Assembly (NCBI RefSeq): GCF_009834025.1
Contig: NZ_CP047156.1
Coordinates: 3,954,809 to 4,018,808, forward strand
Direction of reading: 5' to 3'
DNA: 64,000 nucleotides
From: Epidermidibacterium keratini
Lineage (GTDB): Bacteria > Actinomycetota > Actinomycetes > Mycobacteriales > Antricoccaceae
The notes under the pieces were generated by a model. The model had not been told where the DNA came from, did not search any database, and saw nothing but the letters and a program-made list of their open reading frames with translations. Both the position numbers and the translations under genes were made by a program. Below are positions 1 through 8,953 of the stretch, piece by piece (position 1 is the first letter of the stretch; each line of letters begins with the position of its first letter).

Positions 1-39
1 GATGCGGCCGAAGCCGTTGATGCCTACGCGGACAGTCAC
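1..39 (-). CDS. gap: Glyceraldehyde-3-phosphate dehydrogenase, N-terminal 13 codons (runs off the window)
   Basis: Read on the minus strand from a GTG at 39, the first residues are MTVRVGINGFGRI, the classic GAPDH Rossmann start (xVGINGFGRIG). A GAGGAG ribosome site lies about 10 nt upstream (around 50-55). The gene continues beyond position 1. In many actinobacteria gap follows whiA on the same strand, and here it lies 280 bp downstream of whiA. The role (glycolytic oxidation of glyceraldehyde-3-phosphate) is family knowledge; only 13 codons are visible. The identification rests on this motif plus the whiA context. Confidence 0.85.
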   Translation of the reverse strand, partial: MTVRVGINGFGRI

Positions 40-181
40 GTGCTGGTTCTCCTCGGTGCGGCGCGCCAGCGGCAATCAACCTGATGAGCTCGCGGGCGCG
101 GTCAGTTGTGTGGACGGCCCCAACTCTATCGTCGGGCTCGCTAAAACCGCAGGGCCCGCCGCGTGCCGCTGCGCACAGGGT

Positions 182-354
182 CTACTGGGAGAGCATCTCG
201 TCGGTGACGACGGATTGCCAGAGGCCGACCACACTCGGACGGCCAAGTGGCTACTGGGAGAGCATCTCGTCGGTGACGACGGATTGCCAGGGCCCGACCA
301 CACTCGGACGGCCAGGTGGCTACTGGGAGAGCATCTCGTCGGTGACGACGGATT
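182..354. repeat. 69-bp tandem repeat duplicating the 3' end of whiA (2 full copies plus 35 bp)
   Basis: Copies begin at 182, 251 and 320, with an exact 69-bp period (23 codons). The first 35 bp of each unit are identical to the last 11 codons plus stop of whiA; the remaining 34 bp is linker differing at three or four positions between copies. The third, genuine copy is the end of whiA itself. Because 69 is a multiple of three, each duplicated unit keeps the whiA frame and its TAG stop. The array fills most of the whiA-gap spacer, so it lies in gap's upstream region. It is not a CRISPR: there are no variable spacers. Confidence 0.95.
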
Positions 355-1300
355 CAGTGTCCGGGATGCCTTCGTCCTGGGCGCGCTTGTCGGCGAGGGC
401 GAGCAGCCGGCGGATCCGGCCCGCGACCGCGTCCTTGGTCATCGGCGGGTCGGCGAGCTGGCCGAGCTCCTCCAGGGATGCCTGCCGGTGCTCAAGACGC
501 AGCTTGCCGGCAAACAGCAGGTGGTCGGGTACGTCGTCGCCGAGGATCGCGAGGGCGCGCTCGACGCGGGCGCTGGCCGCGACGGCGGCTCGCGCCGAAC
601 GGCGCAGGTTGGCGTCGTCGAAGTTGGCGAGCCGGTTAGCGCTTGAGCGGATCTCGCGGCGCATCCGACGTTCTTCCCAGACCAGTACGGACTGGTGTGC
701 GCCCATGCGGGTGAGCATGGCGGCGATCGCGTCGCCGTCGCGGATCACCACGCGGTCGGCGCCGCGGACTTCGCGGGCCTTTGCCGCGATGCCGAGGCGG
801 CGCGCCGCACCGACGAGGGCGAGCGCTGCCTCGTTGCCGGGGCACGTGACCTCGAGCGAGGCCGAGCGCCCGGGCTCGGTGAGCGAGCCATGCGCCAGGA
901 AGGCGCCGCGCCAGGCAGCTTCGCATTCGCCGATGCCGCCGGCCACGACTGCGGGAGGCAGCCCGCGGGCCGGTCGGCCACGCTGGTCGACGAGGCCGGT
1001 CTGGCGAGCGAGAGAGTCACCGTCATTGGGGACGCGCACGAGAAAACGGCTGCCCTTGCGGAGGTTTCCGCCGCTCATCATCTGTACGTCGGGCGTGATA
1101 CCGAAGAGGTCCACGATGTCGCGGTGCAGCCGCCGAGCAGCGGCCCCGGTATCGAGCTCGGCTTCGATGACAATGCGACCGCCGACGAGATGGAGCCCGC
1201 CGGCCAGCCGCAGGACCGTGGCGACCTCGGCCTTGCGCTCTCCGGTCTTCTTGACCTCGACCTGGCACAGTTCGGCCTTGACATCGCCCGTCATCGCCAT
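320..1300 (-). CDS. whiA: DNA-binding protein WhiA (sporulation/cell division regulator)
   Basis: A 326-residue protein, the usual WhiA length, starting [14 protein letters not shown]. It has the N-terminal degenerate LAGLIDADG-homing-endonuclease-like fold (about residues 1-190) and a C-terminal helix-turn-helix containing [30 protein letters not shown] sequence (about 250-310). WhiA is a conserved regulator of division and differentiation genes; in Streptomyces it acts with WhiB. I chose the ATG at 1300 because the family begins there and GAGAGG lies about 12 nt upstream; the open frame runs further up without homology. The neighbours yvcK-rapZ-uvrC are the classic partners, but here three unrelated genes, one on each strand change, separate them, so whiA must have its own promoter. 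Its 3' end is tandemly duplicated. Confidence 0.95.
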   Translation of the reverse strand: MAMTGDVKAELCQVEVKKTGERKAEVATVLRLAGGLHLVGGRIVIEAELDTGAAARRLHRDIVDLFGITPDVQMMSGGNLRKGSRFLVRVPNDGDSLARQTGLVDQRGRPARGLPPAVVAGGIGECEAAWRGAFLAHGSLTEPGRSASLEVTCPGNEAALALVGAARRLGIAAKAREVRGADRVVIRDGDAIAAMLTRMGAHQSVLVWEERRMRREIRSSANRLANFDDANLRRSARAAVAASARVERALAILGDDVPDHLLFAGKLRLEHRQASLEELGQLADPPMTKDAVAGRIRRLLALADKRAQDEGIPDTESVVTDEMLSQ

Positions 1301-1458
1301 CTCTTGCTGCGACCTCTCGTTTGGTTCTGGCCGACCACCGCAGGCACGTTGGCTGACCGTCATCAGTTCGACAAGCAAACTTACCGTGTCTGAGGCGGTG
1401 ACGGGGCTTCGTTGAGAGATCGCTTTGGGTCTGGCAGAGCGAGACTCGCCACGCTGAC

Positions 1459-2061
1459 TTACGCTGCCGCGCGCCGACCTCGACGATCCGACAGACGCGC
1501 AAGACCGCGCTGCCCGGCGAGCCCGAGAGCCGTGCCAAGGACGCCGGCGGCAAGACCCCACAGCAGGTGACCCTGCACGTAGAACCACATTGAGCTGACG
1601 ACGGTCTCGAGTGGTGCGGTCTGCAGGTTTCGGGCGAGTGGGGCGATGAGGTTGACCGACGCGATAAGCGGCGCGGCGAGCACGAGCAGCCATGGGGCGC
1701 GGCGTACCGCCGTACTCGGGACGAGCCGATCCAGCACGACGCCGGCGATGAGGTACGGCAGAATCTGCAGGCCCCACATCGGATTGGCGGTCAGGATGAT
1801 CGCACTCGATGCAGCAGCGACTCCTGTGCCAACGTTTGCCCGGTCAATCGCCAACCGTGCGGTGATCATCGGCGCGAGCCAGAAGAGCGTCCGGTGACCC
1901 GGCAGGCCCCACGGAGTGCGGATGAGCTGTCCGGCCACGATCAGCGCGATCGCGGTGAGCACGATGACAACTGCGCCGAGCGGGTAAATGGTCGGCGTGC
2001 GGCGGGCGCGTACTGACGGCGCACGGTCGGCGATCGTGGCCGGGACGCGTTCATCGAGCAT
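1459..2061 (-). CDS. Integral membrane protein, function unknown (ECF S-component-like appearance)
   Basis: About 200 residues, with a short polar N-terminus followed by five or six hydrophobic stretches (for example [34 protein letters not shown] and the C-terminal [19 protein letters not shown]). It ends in an Arg-rich cytoplasmic tail. The ATG at 2061 is preferred because GGGAG precedes it by 8 nt; an upstream ATG at 2112 in the same frame has no good ribosome site. Size and topology resemble small substrate-binding membrane subunits of ECF vitamin transporters, but I see no diagnostic motif, so this is only a resemblance. It is divergent from the TiaS-like gene, sharing a 155-bp control region (2062-2216). 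Confidence 0.6.
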   Translation of the reverse strand: MLDERVPATIADRAPSVRARRTPTIYPLGAVVIVLTAIALIVAGQLIRTPWGLPGHRTLFWLAPMITARLAIDRANVGTGVAAASSAIILTANPMWGLQILPYLIAGVVLDRLVPSTAVRRAPWLLVLAAPLIASVNLIAPLARNLQTAPLETVVSSMWFYVQGHLLWGLAAGVLGTALGLAGQRGLARLSDRRGRRAAA

Positions 2062-2216
2062 CGAGACTCCCGGGAACTGCTGAGGTCGGGTCGCCGCATC
2101 ACTGAATCGCATTGGCGCAACCCTCTGCGCAACGATGCGGCATTCGCGCCACAATAACAGCGTTGCAGCAGCAACTGCTAATGTCCGGTTGACGCGTAGA
2201 TCAGGGCAGGGAGCGC

Positions 2217-2996
2217 ATGGAGCCGCATATCGAGACCACGCAAGTGGGTTTCCGCTCACGCGCCGTCGACACCCTGATCGGGATTGACGACACCGACAAC
2301 GACACCAGCCCCGGGACCGGATACCTCGCCCAGCGACTGCTGGAGTCGCTCGAGGACTCCGGACTTGCCGCACCCGTCGGCGCCACTCGCCACCAGCTGC
2401 TCAAGGACCCGCGAGTTCCTTATACGTCGCATAACTCGGCCGCCTGTCTTGCGGTCGCATCCGAGAGAGCTGACTTGACGCCCGTCATCGCGCATTGCGC
2501 CGACTTCCTCACGCAGTGGAGCGCCGAAGGGTCCGACCCGGGACTGTGCGTCGCAGATCATGACCTCACTGCCCCCGTACAAGCCGCGCTCGCGTCGTTT
2601 GGCCACCGCACAAAAGTCGACCTGCAGACGCAGACTGCCGCACGATCCGTCGCCGCGCGCAACGACGTCTTCCTCGCCGGGTACGGCGGAACCGAGGACG
2701 GCGTGATCGGGGCCCTCGCCGCGGTCGGCCTGCATCGCGGCGGGTCCGACGGGTTCTTTCTCTGGCTCCCTGGGCTCCGCGACCTCCGTCCTGGCCGACT
2801 CCCCTTCGACGAGCTCTGCGCGACACTGCCGATCGACGACGCTCGCACCCTCGATGGGCGGCGCCCCGCCGCGACGGAGTCGATTCGCGTGCACCCGTGG
2901 GTCCGTCCCGCACTCATCGACGGCGCCGCTGTGCTGCTGCTCGACGACAGCGACGGATGGAGCACTGCCCCACGTGAGGCGGTGCGGGCGCTATGA
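2217..2996 (+). CDS. TiaS-like N-terminal-domain protein (stand-alone)
   Basis: A 259-residue protein. Residues 20-27 read LIGIDDTD, followed by a Pro-Gly-Thr-Gly-Tyr-Leu-Ala stretch. This matches the opening motif of archaeal tRNA(Ile2) agmatinylcytidine synthetase (TiaS), whose GIDDTD loop is part of its ATP-using domain. The archaeal OB-fold and zinc-ribbon regions are absent, so the protein is too short to be a complete TiaS. Bacteria use TilS for the equivalent tRNA job, so the substrate here is unknown. The start ATG has AGGGAG 5 nt upstream. Its TGA overlaps the next gene's ATG by 4 bp (ATGA), implying translational coupling to the glycine-rich lipoprotein. Confidence 0.6.
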   Translation: MEPHIETTQVGFRSRAVDTLIGIDDTDNDTSPGTGYLAQRLLESLEDSGLAAPVGATRHQLLKDPRVPYTSHNSAACLAVASERADLTPVIAHCADFLTQWSAEGSDPGLCVADHDLTAPVQAALASFGHRTKVDLQTQTAARSVAARNDVFLAGYGGTEDGVIGALAAVGLHRGGSDGFFLWLPGLRDLRPGRLPFDELCATLPIDDARTLDGRRPAATESIRVHPWVRPALIDGAAVLLLDDSDGWSTAPREAVRAL

Positions 2997-3769
2997 CCGT
3001 GATGCCGCGGCGCGGCGTACCGGCGGTTGTTCTCGCCGTCGCACTGCTAGGTGGGTGCGCCGCCACCAGCGCGACGTCGAGCAGTGGTCCGGCTACCAGC
3101 TCCAGCGCTTCTGCCGGGCCTGATGGCGACCAGCTCACGTTTTCCGAACCGGGGACCTACACCGTCACGATCACCGTGGGCGAGGCTCCGGTCAAGCTCA
3201 CCTACACGATCGCCGGGGCGGGTGGCGGCGGTGGACGCGGACCGGGACCCGGCGGCGGCGGGTCCGGTGCCGGCGCCAGCGGTACCGGCGGCGGTGGGGG
3301 TGGTGGCGGCGGCGCGGGCATCACCGAGACCGGCGGACCCACCGAGCTAGAGAGCAGCTCGGAGATCATCGAGATCACGGTGACCGTGGGAGATGGCGGC
3401 CCGGGGGCGACGGGCGGTGGCGGGTCAGCAGGCAACCACCCCGGCGGTGACGGATCGCCCACCACGCTGACCGGGGGCGGACTCGACCTCACCGCCGCCG
3501 GCGGGCAGGGCGGCGGTAGCGGAACTGGCGGAGCTGCTGGCGGAAGCGGCGGCAGCGGGGGCGCCGGTAATCCGGCGGGAGCCGACGGCGGCAACGGCGC
3601 AGAGGGAGCCGGCGGCACTGCCGGTCAGGGCGGAGGCGCCGACTACGGGTCGGGCGGCAACGGCGGGAGCGGTGGCGCCGAGCCCGGCAGCGCGATGGAT
3701 GGCTCCGCCGGTGAGCCCGGTTATGTCGAGCTTGTCATCGCTGGAGCGAGCGACGTGACGTCGTCCTGA
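2993..3769 (+). CDS. Glycine-rich secreted lipoprotein
   Basis: 258 residues. The N-terminus is a lipoprotein signal: MTVMPRRG, a hydrophobic core, then the lipobox LLGG-C with Cys22. A short Ser/Ala/Thr linker follows, then a beta-type segment (TYTVTITVGEAPVKLTYTIAG, about 56-76). Residues 77-240 are almost entirely Gly, with Ala/Ser/Pro, broken by ISEIT/GDGG motifs. The closing GYVELVIAG strand matches glycine-rich beta domains of surface and phage-fibre proteins, where a Gly-rich triple-helix-like region is flanked by strands. No enzymatic motif is visible. The pairing with a cytoplasmic TiaS-like protein through a 4-bp overlap is unexplained. The antisense frame here is a proline-rich shadow. 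Confidence 0.75.
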   Translation: MTVMPRRGVPAVVLAVALLGGCAATSATSSSGPATSSSASAGPDGDQLTFSEPGTYTVTITVGEAPVKLTYTIAGAGGGGGRGPGPGGGGSGAGASGTGGGGGGGGGAGITETGGPTELESSSEIIEITVTVGDGGPGATGGGGSAGNHPGGDGSPTTLTGGGLDLTAAGGQGGGSGTGGAAGGSGGSGGAGNPAGADGGNGAEGAGGTAGQGGGADYGSGGNGGSGGAEPGSAMDGSAGEPGYVELVIAGASDVTSS

Positions 3770-3780
3770 CGTGCCAGGCC

Positions 3781-4761
3781 TTAGGTCGGATCGTGCGTCG
3801 GGGTCGGGCCGAAGACTGCTCGAAGAAGAGCGGCGTACCGCTCGACATCGTGCGCGTTCGGGTTGTCCGAGGAGAGGTCTGCCGAGATGAGCTCGGCGCC
3901 GATGCGCCCGCATTCGGCGGTCAGGTCGTCGTCCTCCTCGGCGGCGCGCACGTCGGCGATGACCCCGTCGAGGCGCAGCCGCGGTGCGTGCCGGGTAAAC
4001 GCCCGCAGGAGGTCCGCAGCGGTGAATCCCGTCGTCTCCCCCGGCTGAGGCGCCAGGTTGAGCGTCAGGTAGCGCCGCGCGTCACTTCGCTCGACAGCAT
4101 CTCGCAGGTCCGGAACAAGAAGGTGTGGGAGTACCGAGGTAAACCAGCTGCCCGGGCCGAAGATGATCGCGTCCGCGGCCTCGATCGCCTTGCACGCCTC
4201 CGGGCACGCCGGCGGGCTCGCCGGCTGCAGCTCGATCTCCTCGACTCGGCCCTTCGTCGTCGCCACCGCGACCTGGCCGCGCACTCGGCGGGTGTCGGTT
4301 GGATGGGCGTCGTCGAGCCCGGAGACGATCGCGACAAGATCGAGCGGAATCAACGACATGGGGACAACGCGCCCGACCGCGCCGGCGATCTGCCCGACCG
4401 CGTCCAATGCCGCGACCGTATCGCCGTCGAGCACCTCGGTCAGGCCGGTGATCATCAGGTTGCCGAGGTTGTGTCCGGCGAGTGTTCCGTCACCGCCGAA
4501 GCGGTGCTGCAAAAACCGAGCCGCCAGTCGATGCTCCGGACGCTCGCCAGCGAGTGCGGCAAGGGCCATCCGCAGGTCGCCGGGCGGCAGCACGGGCATC
4601 TCGCGACGGATCCGCCCACTTGAGCCGCCGTCGTCGCCCACGGTCACCACCGCGGTGATCTCGCTGGCGACCTGGCGCAGTGCGCCGAGAGTCACCGCGA
4701 GTCCGTGTCCGCCACCGAGCGCTACTGCGTGCCCGACCAACGCGTCGTCCTCAGAGCTCAC
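3781..4761 (-). CDS. yvcK: YvcK/CofD-like uridine-diphosphate-N-acetylglucosamine-binding protein
   Basis: 326 residues. Near the N-terminus is VALGGGHGLAVTLGAL (about 12-27) and then TVGDDGGSSGRIR, the nucleotide-phosphate-binding signatures of the CofD/YvcK family; PGDLRMALAAL and GHNLGNLMI follow as in YvcK. The family controls carbon metabolism and cell-wall precursor use (in mycobacteria CuvA, in Bacillus gluconeogenic growth), binding UDP-GlcNAc. The start is GTG at 4761 with GGAG 5 nt before it; that site lies inside the last codons of rapZ, and the genes are separated by only 2 bp. It is the third gene of a uvrC-rapZ-yvcK operon read leftwards. Confidence 0.93.
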   Translation of the reverse strand: MSSEDDALVGHAVALGGGHGLAVTLGALRQVASEITAVVTVGDDGGSSGRIRREMPVLPPGDLRMALAALAGERPEHRLAARFLQHRFGGDGTLAGHNLGNLMITGLTEVLDGDTVAALDAVGQIAGAVGRVVPMSLIPLDLVAIVSGLDDAHPTDTRRVRGQVAVATTKGRVEEIELQPASPPACPEACKAIEAADAIIFGPGSWFTSVLPHLLVPDLRDAVERSDARRYLTLNLAPQPGETTGFTAADLLRAFTRHAPRLRLDGVIADVRAAEEDDDLTAECGRIGAELISADLSSDNPNAHDVERYAALLRAVFGPTPTHDPT

Positions 4762-4763
4762 CG

Positions 4764-5648
4764 CTACTCCTTACCGAGGTCGCGGTGGACCGCGCGTACG
4801 TCGAACTCTGGCGAGTTGAGCCGCTGCGCGAATGCCTCGGTCATCGCCACCGACCGGTGCTTGCCTCCGGTGCAACCGATCGCGATCGTCATGTACCGCT
4901 TGCCCTCGCGACGATAGCCCGGCGCCATCGTGCGGACCAGGGCCTCAAGCTGGTCCAGTGCGTCGAGCGCGCCATCCTGAGCAAGCACAAACGAGGCGAC
5001 GTCGACGTCCTTGCCCGACTGTGCCCGCAGCTCGGGCACCCAGTGGGGGTTGGGCAAGAACCGGACATCAAAGACGAGATCGGCGTCCAGCGGCAGCCCG
5101 TACTTGAAGCCGAACGACAGCACCGTCACCAGCAGGGCGTCGCTGAGCTGGCGATCAAACGCGGTCTCGAGCTTGCGGCGCAGGTCGTGCACCGAGAGCC
5201 CTGTGGTGTCAATCGCGATGTGCGCCGAGCCTCGTACGGGTTCGAGCACCTCGCGCTCAGCGTCGATGCCGTCGATAATCCGACCCTCGCCCTGCAGTGG
5301 GTGGGCTCGCCGCACGTTTTCGTAGCGGCGTACCAGGACTTCCTCCGCCGCCTCCAAGAACACCACGGTGGGGCGGATCCCGGCGTCTTCGATGAAGGTG
5401 AGTACGTCGGAGATAGACGAGAAGAAGCCTCGGCTACGCACGTCAGTGACGATCGCGATGCGGTCGATCCCGCTGCCGGCCTTCGTCGCGAGCTCGAGCA
5501 CCTCAGGAATCAGCTTCGGGGGCAGGTTGTCTACGACGTAGAACCCGAGGTCCTCCAGGACCCGGGCCGCCGTACTCCGTCCCGCGCCTGAGTATCCGGT
5601 AATCAGCACGACCTCGAGGGGTTCGCGCGCGGTCTGGTCCGAACTCAT
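4764..5648 (-). CDS. rapZ: RNase adapter / nucleotide-binding protein RapZ (YvcJ)
   Basis: 294 residues. A Walker A motif GYSGAGRST lies at about residues 18-26, followed by [16 protein letters not shown], diagnostic of the RapZ/YvcJ family. The C-terminal [10 protein letters not shown] loop is also conserved and forms the ligand-binding domain. RapZ proteins bind and hydrolyse nucleotides, and in enterobacteria deliver a small RNA to RNase E; the actinobacterial target is unknown. The ATG at 5648 overlaps the uvrC stop (ATGA). Its own stop lies 2 bp from the yvcK start, so the three are co-transcribed and probably translationally coupled. Confidence 0.94.
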   Translation of the reverse strand: MSSDQTAREPLEVVLITGYSGAGRSTAARVLEDLGFYVVDNLPPKLIPEVLELATKAGSGIDRIAIVTDVRSRGFFSSISDVLTFIEDAGIRPTVVFLEAAEEVLVRRYENVRRAHPLQGEGRIIDGIDAEREVLEPVRGSAHIAIDTTGLSVHDLRRKLETAFDRQLSDALLVTVLSFGFKYGLPLDADLVFDVRFLPNPHWVPELRAQSGKDVDVASFVLAQDGALDALDQLEALVRTMAPGYRREGKRYMTIAIGCTGGKHRSVAMTEAFAQRLNSPEFDVRAVHRDLGKE

Positions 5649-7696
5649 CTCGGCTCCTCGTGAGGGGTCGGTGCGTGGGATGCGGGTTGCGGCTCGGTGG
5701 AGTCCGCTGCTGATTGGATCACCTCACCGGTGAGCGGGTCGACGGCGACCGGGTCGTCACGGCTCGGCGCAAGCGCATCGTGGATGGCCTGCGCGGTCGC
5801 GGCGCCGATCCCGTCGACCTCTCGCAGGTCATCGACGCTGGCGTTGCGCAGCGACCGCACCGAGCCAAACTTGCGCAGCAGCGCCTGCTTGCGCGCCTCA
5901 CCCAGACCCTTGATCCCGTCAAGCTGGCTGGCGAGCATCGCCTTGCCGCGCTTCTGGCGGTGGAAGGTGATGGCAAACCGGTGGGCTTCATCGCGCACCC
6001 GCTGCAGCAGATACATCGCCTCGGAGTTGCGCGGCAAGATGTAGGGCTCGTCGTCGCCGGGCAGCCAGACCTCTTCGAGTCGCTTCGCGAGCCCGATCAC
6101 CGCGACGTCGTTGATCCCGAGCTCGGTCAGCGCCGCGCCCGCCGCCTGCGCCTGCGGCGCGCCGCCGTCCACAACGAGCAGGTTGGGCGGGTAGGCGAAC
6201 TTCTTCGGCCGGCCGCTCTCGTCGTCGACGCTCGGGGGCCGCTCACGCTCCTCGAGGTAGCGGCGGAACCGGCGAGCCACCACCTCGGCGATCGACCGCG
6301 TGTCGTCAGTGCCCTCACCGGCACGCACCTGGTCGACGCCGACCGACTCGCCGTCCTCACGCACCGCATCACGGATCGTGAACCGGCGATACTCGCTCTT
6401 GCGCGGCAGGCCATCTTCGAAGACGACCAGGCTGGCGACGACGTTAGTGCCCTGCACGTGCGAGACGTCGATGCACTCGATGCGCAGCGGCGCCTCGTCG
6501 AGGCCCAGTGCCTCCTGCAGCTGTGCGAGTGCCTGTGACCGAGCGGTGAGATCTCCGGCCCGCTTGAGCCGGTGCTGGGTGAACGCCTCCTCGGCGTTGC
6601 GACCGACCGTCTGCATGAGGTCACGTTTCGGACCACGTTGCGGCACCCGGATCTCAACCGGCCCACCGCGGAGCTCGCCGAGCCGGCGTTGCATCGCATC
6701 GAGGTCTGGCGGCAGGTGCGGCACCAGGATCGTGCGGGGTACGCCGGACGTGGACTCCTGGTCGGCGTCGTACACCTGCAGCAGATATTGCTCGACAAGC
6801 TCGGCGTCGGTGACGTCCTCGACCTTGTCGATCACCCAGCCGCGCCGGCCTCGGACGCGTCCGCCGCGCACGTGGAAGACCTGGACGGCAGCCTCGAGCT
6901 CGTCTTGCGCGAAGGCGACGACGTCGCAGTCGGTGCCGTCCGGAAGCACGATCGCGTTTTTCTCGGTCGCCTTGGCCAGCGCACCGAGGTCGTCGCGCAG
7001 CCGGGCGGCCCGCTCGAACTCCATCGCCGACGAAGCTTGCAGCATCGCCTTGCGCAGCCGCTTCTCGATGGCATCGGACTTGCCTGCCATGAAGTCGCAG
7101 AAGTCGAGCACGATCGCGCGGTGCTCCTCGGCGCTGACCCGTCCGATGCACGGGGCCGAGCACTTGTCGAGGTAGCCGAGCAGGCAAGGCCGGCCCATCT
7201 GGCCGTGCCGCTTAAACACACCGGCCGAGCAGGTGCGCGCCGGGAACACCCGGGTCAGCAAATCGAGCGTCTCGCGGATCGCCCACGCGTGGGCGAAGGG
7301 TCCGAAGTAGCGCACTCCCTTTTTCTTGGGTCCGCGCATCACCTGCAGCCGGGGGTACTCCTCGTTGAGGGTGACGGCCAGGCTCGGGTAGCTCTTGTCG
7401 TCGCGGTAGCGCACGTTGAAGCGCGGGTCGAACTCCTTGATCCAGGAGTACTCCAGCTGCAGTGCCTCGACCTCGGTGTCGACCACGGTCCAGTCGACGC
7501 GCGCACCGGTCAGCACCATCGTGCGGGTGCGTGTGTGCAGCGCGGCGATGTCCTGGAAGTACGACGACAGTCGGCTGCGCAGGCTCTTGGCCTTGCCGAC
7601 GTAGATGACGCGACCGTTTTTGTCGTAGAAGCGGTAGACGCCCGGCTTGTCCGGGATTGTCCCGGGCGCGGGGCGATAGGTAGACGGGTCAGCCAT
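5645..7696 (-). CDS. uvrC: Excinuclease ABC subunit C
   Basis: 683 residues. The N-terminal GIY-YIG nuclease domain begins at about residue 13 ([22 protein letters not shown]) and makes the 3' incision. A Cys-rich segment ([15 protein letters not shown]), a UVR motif (about 200-235), the RNase H-like 5'-incision domain ([12 protein letters not shown]...VVFEDG) and a C-terminal helix-hairpin-helix pair ([33 protein letters not shown]) follow in order. It works with UvrA/UvrB in nucleotide-excision repair. The ATG at 7696 fits family starts, although no clear ribosome site precedes it; the longer open frame upstream has no homology. uvrA lies 1 kb away on the same strand but in a separate unit. 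Confidence 0.96.
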   Translation of the reverse strand: MADPSTYRPAPGTIPDKPGVYRFYDKNGRVIYVGKAKSLRSRLSSYFQDIAALHTRTRTMVLTGARVDWTVVDTEVEALQLEYSWIKEFDPRFNVRYRDDKSYPSLAVTLNEEYPRLQVMRGPKKKGVRYFGPFAHAWAIRETLDLLTRVFPARTCSAGVFKRHGQMGRPCLLGYLDKCSAPCIGRVSAEEHRAIVLDFCDFMAGKSDAIEKRLRKAMLQASSAMEFERAARLRDDLGALAKATEKNAIVLPDGTDCDVVAFAQDELEAAVQVFHVRGGRVRGRRGWVIDKVEDVTDAELVEQYLLQVYDADQESTSGVPRTILVPHLPPDLDAMQRRLGELRGGPVEIRVPQRGPKRDLMQTVGRNAEEAFTQHRLKRAGDLTARSQALAQLQEALGLDEAPLRIECIDVSHVQGTNVVASLVVFEDGLPRKSEYRRFTIRDAVREDGESVGVDQVRAGEGTDDTRSIAEVVARRFRRYLEERERPPSVDDESGRPKKFAYPPNLLVVDGGAPQAQAAGAALTELGINDVAVIGLAKRLEEVWLPGDDEPYILPRNSEAMYLLQRVRDEAHRFAITFHRQKRGKAMLASQLDGIKGLGEARKQALLRKFGSVRSLRNASVDDLREVDGIGAATAQAIHDALAPSRDDPVAVDPLTGEVIQSAADSTEPQPASHAPTPHEEPR

Positions 7697-7847
7697 GAAG
7701 GAACGGGTCGATCTCGAGATGCCGGCTAGCCACGTATCCAGAGTAGTGGCGACCCCCGACACGCGCTGCCTCCCGTCTGGCACGCACCGCTGCTCGTCGG
7801 CCCGAGTGTCGTCGGCGGGTGCGGTAAACGAGCTTGACCAGGATCGA

Positions 7848-7853
7848 TACCGT
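7848..7853 (+). promoter_or_regulatory. Candidate -10 box of a leaderless promoter (TACCGT)
   Basis: TACCGT is followed by 7 nt and then the GTG at 7861, placing the expected transcription start on the start codon itself. No ribosome site exists between. This favours 7861 over an upstream in-frame TTG at 7834. Confidence 0.5.
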
Positions 7854-7860
7854 CGGTGTC

Positions 7861-8835
7861 GTGAAGACTCAGCTCCCCACCTTCCCCGACTCCACCGGCG
7901 TGACGGCGTACGCCGCCACGATTGAGGACGCCCCCGAGATGCTTGAGCTCGCGCGCCGCGTCGAGACCGAGACCACCGGCGAGACGTCGTACACGCTCGA
8001 GGAGATCTCCGCACCGCTCACCAGCGAGTCGGGTCGGCGCGACACCTCAGTCGTGGTGCTGCGGCGCGACGGCGTACTCGTGGGGTTCGTCGACATCACT
8101 CACGACAACACTGAGCGCTACTACATCGGCGTGACGATCGATCATGCGCTGCCGCGTTCGGTGTACGACGCGGTTGCTGCCGAGAGCATCGCGTGGTGTG
8201 AGCGCAGCGCGCTGGCTGACAGCGATGGTCCGGTGCGGCTCAAGGAGTACGCGGCAGAGACCGATGAACCGCTGCGCACTGCTCTGGCTGCGGCCGGGTT
8301 CGCCGAGGCGCGGGGCTTCTACGAGATGCATATCGACCTGGACGGTGCGCAGCTGCCGAGCCGCTCCCCCGGCGTCGTCGTACGCCGAGTCGACACGAGC
8401 GACCTCGGTGGCGACGACGTGCGGCTCGCCCACCACCTGGTGACCGAGACGTTTCGCGACCACTACGACTTCATCGAGCGGCCGTTCGAGAAGTGGGTCG
8501 AGAGGCACCGCGACAATGCCGGCTCGGACTTCAACTCGTGGTGGATAGCCGAGGTCGACGGTGAACCCGTCGGCGTACGTATCGACAACTCTCGATATCT
8601 CGACTCGCATAATGCGGCGTATGTCGCCAACCTGGGCACGCTGCGTTCGGCGCGCGGGCGAGGTGTGGCGAGCACACTGCTGGCGCACGCATTCGAGCAC
8701 GCCACCTCGCAGGGCCGGGATGCGGTGAAGCTGCATGTCGATGCCGAAAGCCCCACGGGTGCGACGCGGCTGTATGAGTCGGTCGGCATGCGCCGCAACC
8801 ACGTCGACCACGAGTGGCAGAAGGTGCTGCGCTGA
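7861..8835 (+). CDS. GNAT-family N-acetyltransferase with tandem GNAT domains
   Basis: 324 residues in two acetyltransferase halves. The C-terminal half has the clear acetyl-CoA signature ([24 protein letters not shown], about 255-280; the R/Q-x-x-G-x-G/A loop), ending [17 protein letters not shown]. The N-terminal half is degenerate ([14 protein letters not shown]). Tandem GNATs include mycothiol synthase MshD, and this organism makes mycothiol, but the motif evidence does not single out MshD, so the substrate is left open. The gene is divergent from uvrC and convergent with uvrA; its downstream hairpin (8884-8924) is shared with uvrA as a likely bidirectional terminator. Confidence 0.8.
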   Translation: MKTQLPTFPDSTGVTAYAATIEDAPEMLELARRVETETTGETSYTLEEISAPLTSESGRRDTSVVVLRRDGVLVGFVDITHDNTERYYIGVTIDHALPRSVYDAVAAESIAWCERSALADSDGPVRLKEYAAETDEPLRTALAAAGFAEARGFYEMHIDLDGAQLPSRSPGVVVRRVDTSDLGGDDVRLAHHLVTETFRDHYDFIERPFEKWVERHRDNAGSDFNSWWIAEVDGEPVGVRIDNSRYLDSHNAAYVANLGTLRSARGRGVASTLLAHAFEHATSQGRDAVKLHVDAESPTGATRLYESVGMRRNHVDHEWQKVLR

Positions 8836-8883
8836 GCCTGCGCGGGTGGCCGTACTCGCTGCGATCGGCGCCGGAGCACCTAG

Positions 8884-8924
8884 CGCGTAGCGTTTCAGTC
8901 ACCCGGTGACCGAAACGCTACGCG
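8884..8924. repeat. 41-bp palindromic element, copy 1 (bidirectional terminator-like)
   Basis: A 13-bp arm (CGCGTAGCGTTTC) pairs with GAAACGCTACGCG; after one mismatch an inner GTCAC/GTGAC stem closes a CCG loop. A near-identical element lies at 34844-34884. Both sit between convergent genes, here the GNAT gene (+) and uvrA (-), so a two-way transcription stop is the simplest role. Confidence 0.9.
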
Positions 8925-8953
8925 TTGAGCACTCGACGACCGCAGTACGCCGA

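Noticed and set aside
182..354. Possible CRISPR or iteron array
   Set aside because: The repeats are directly adjacent with no unique spacers and are derived from the whiA 3' end.
84..1415. 443-aa open frame on the plus strand antisense to whiA
   Set aside because: Low-complexity Ser/Arg/Pro-rich translation, fully antisense to a clear WhiA gene; a GC-rich shadow.
3202..3618. Proline-rich open frame on the minus strand
   Set aside because: It is the reverse of the Gly-codon repeat (GGC/GGN gives GCC/CCN); the lipobox and 4-bp overlap support the plus-strand gene.
5645..8014. Longer UvrC with about 105 extra N-terminal residues
   Set aside because: The extension is Arg/Ser-rich without homology and would overlap the divergent GNAT gene; the MADPSTYRP start matches the family.
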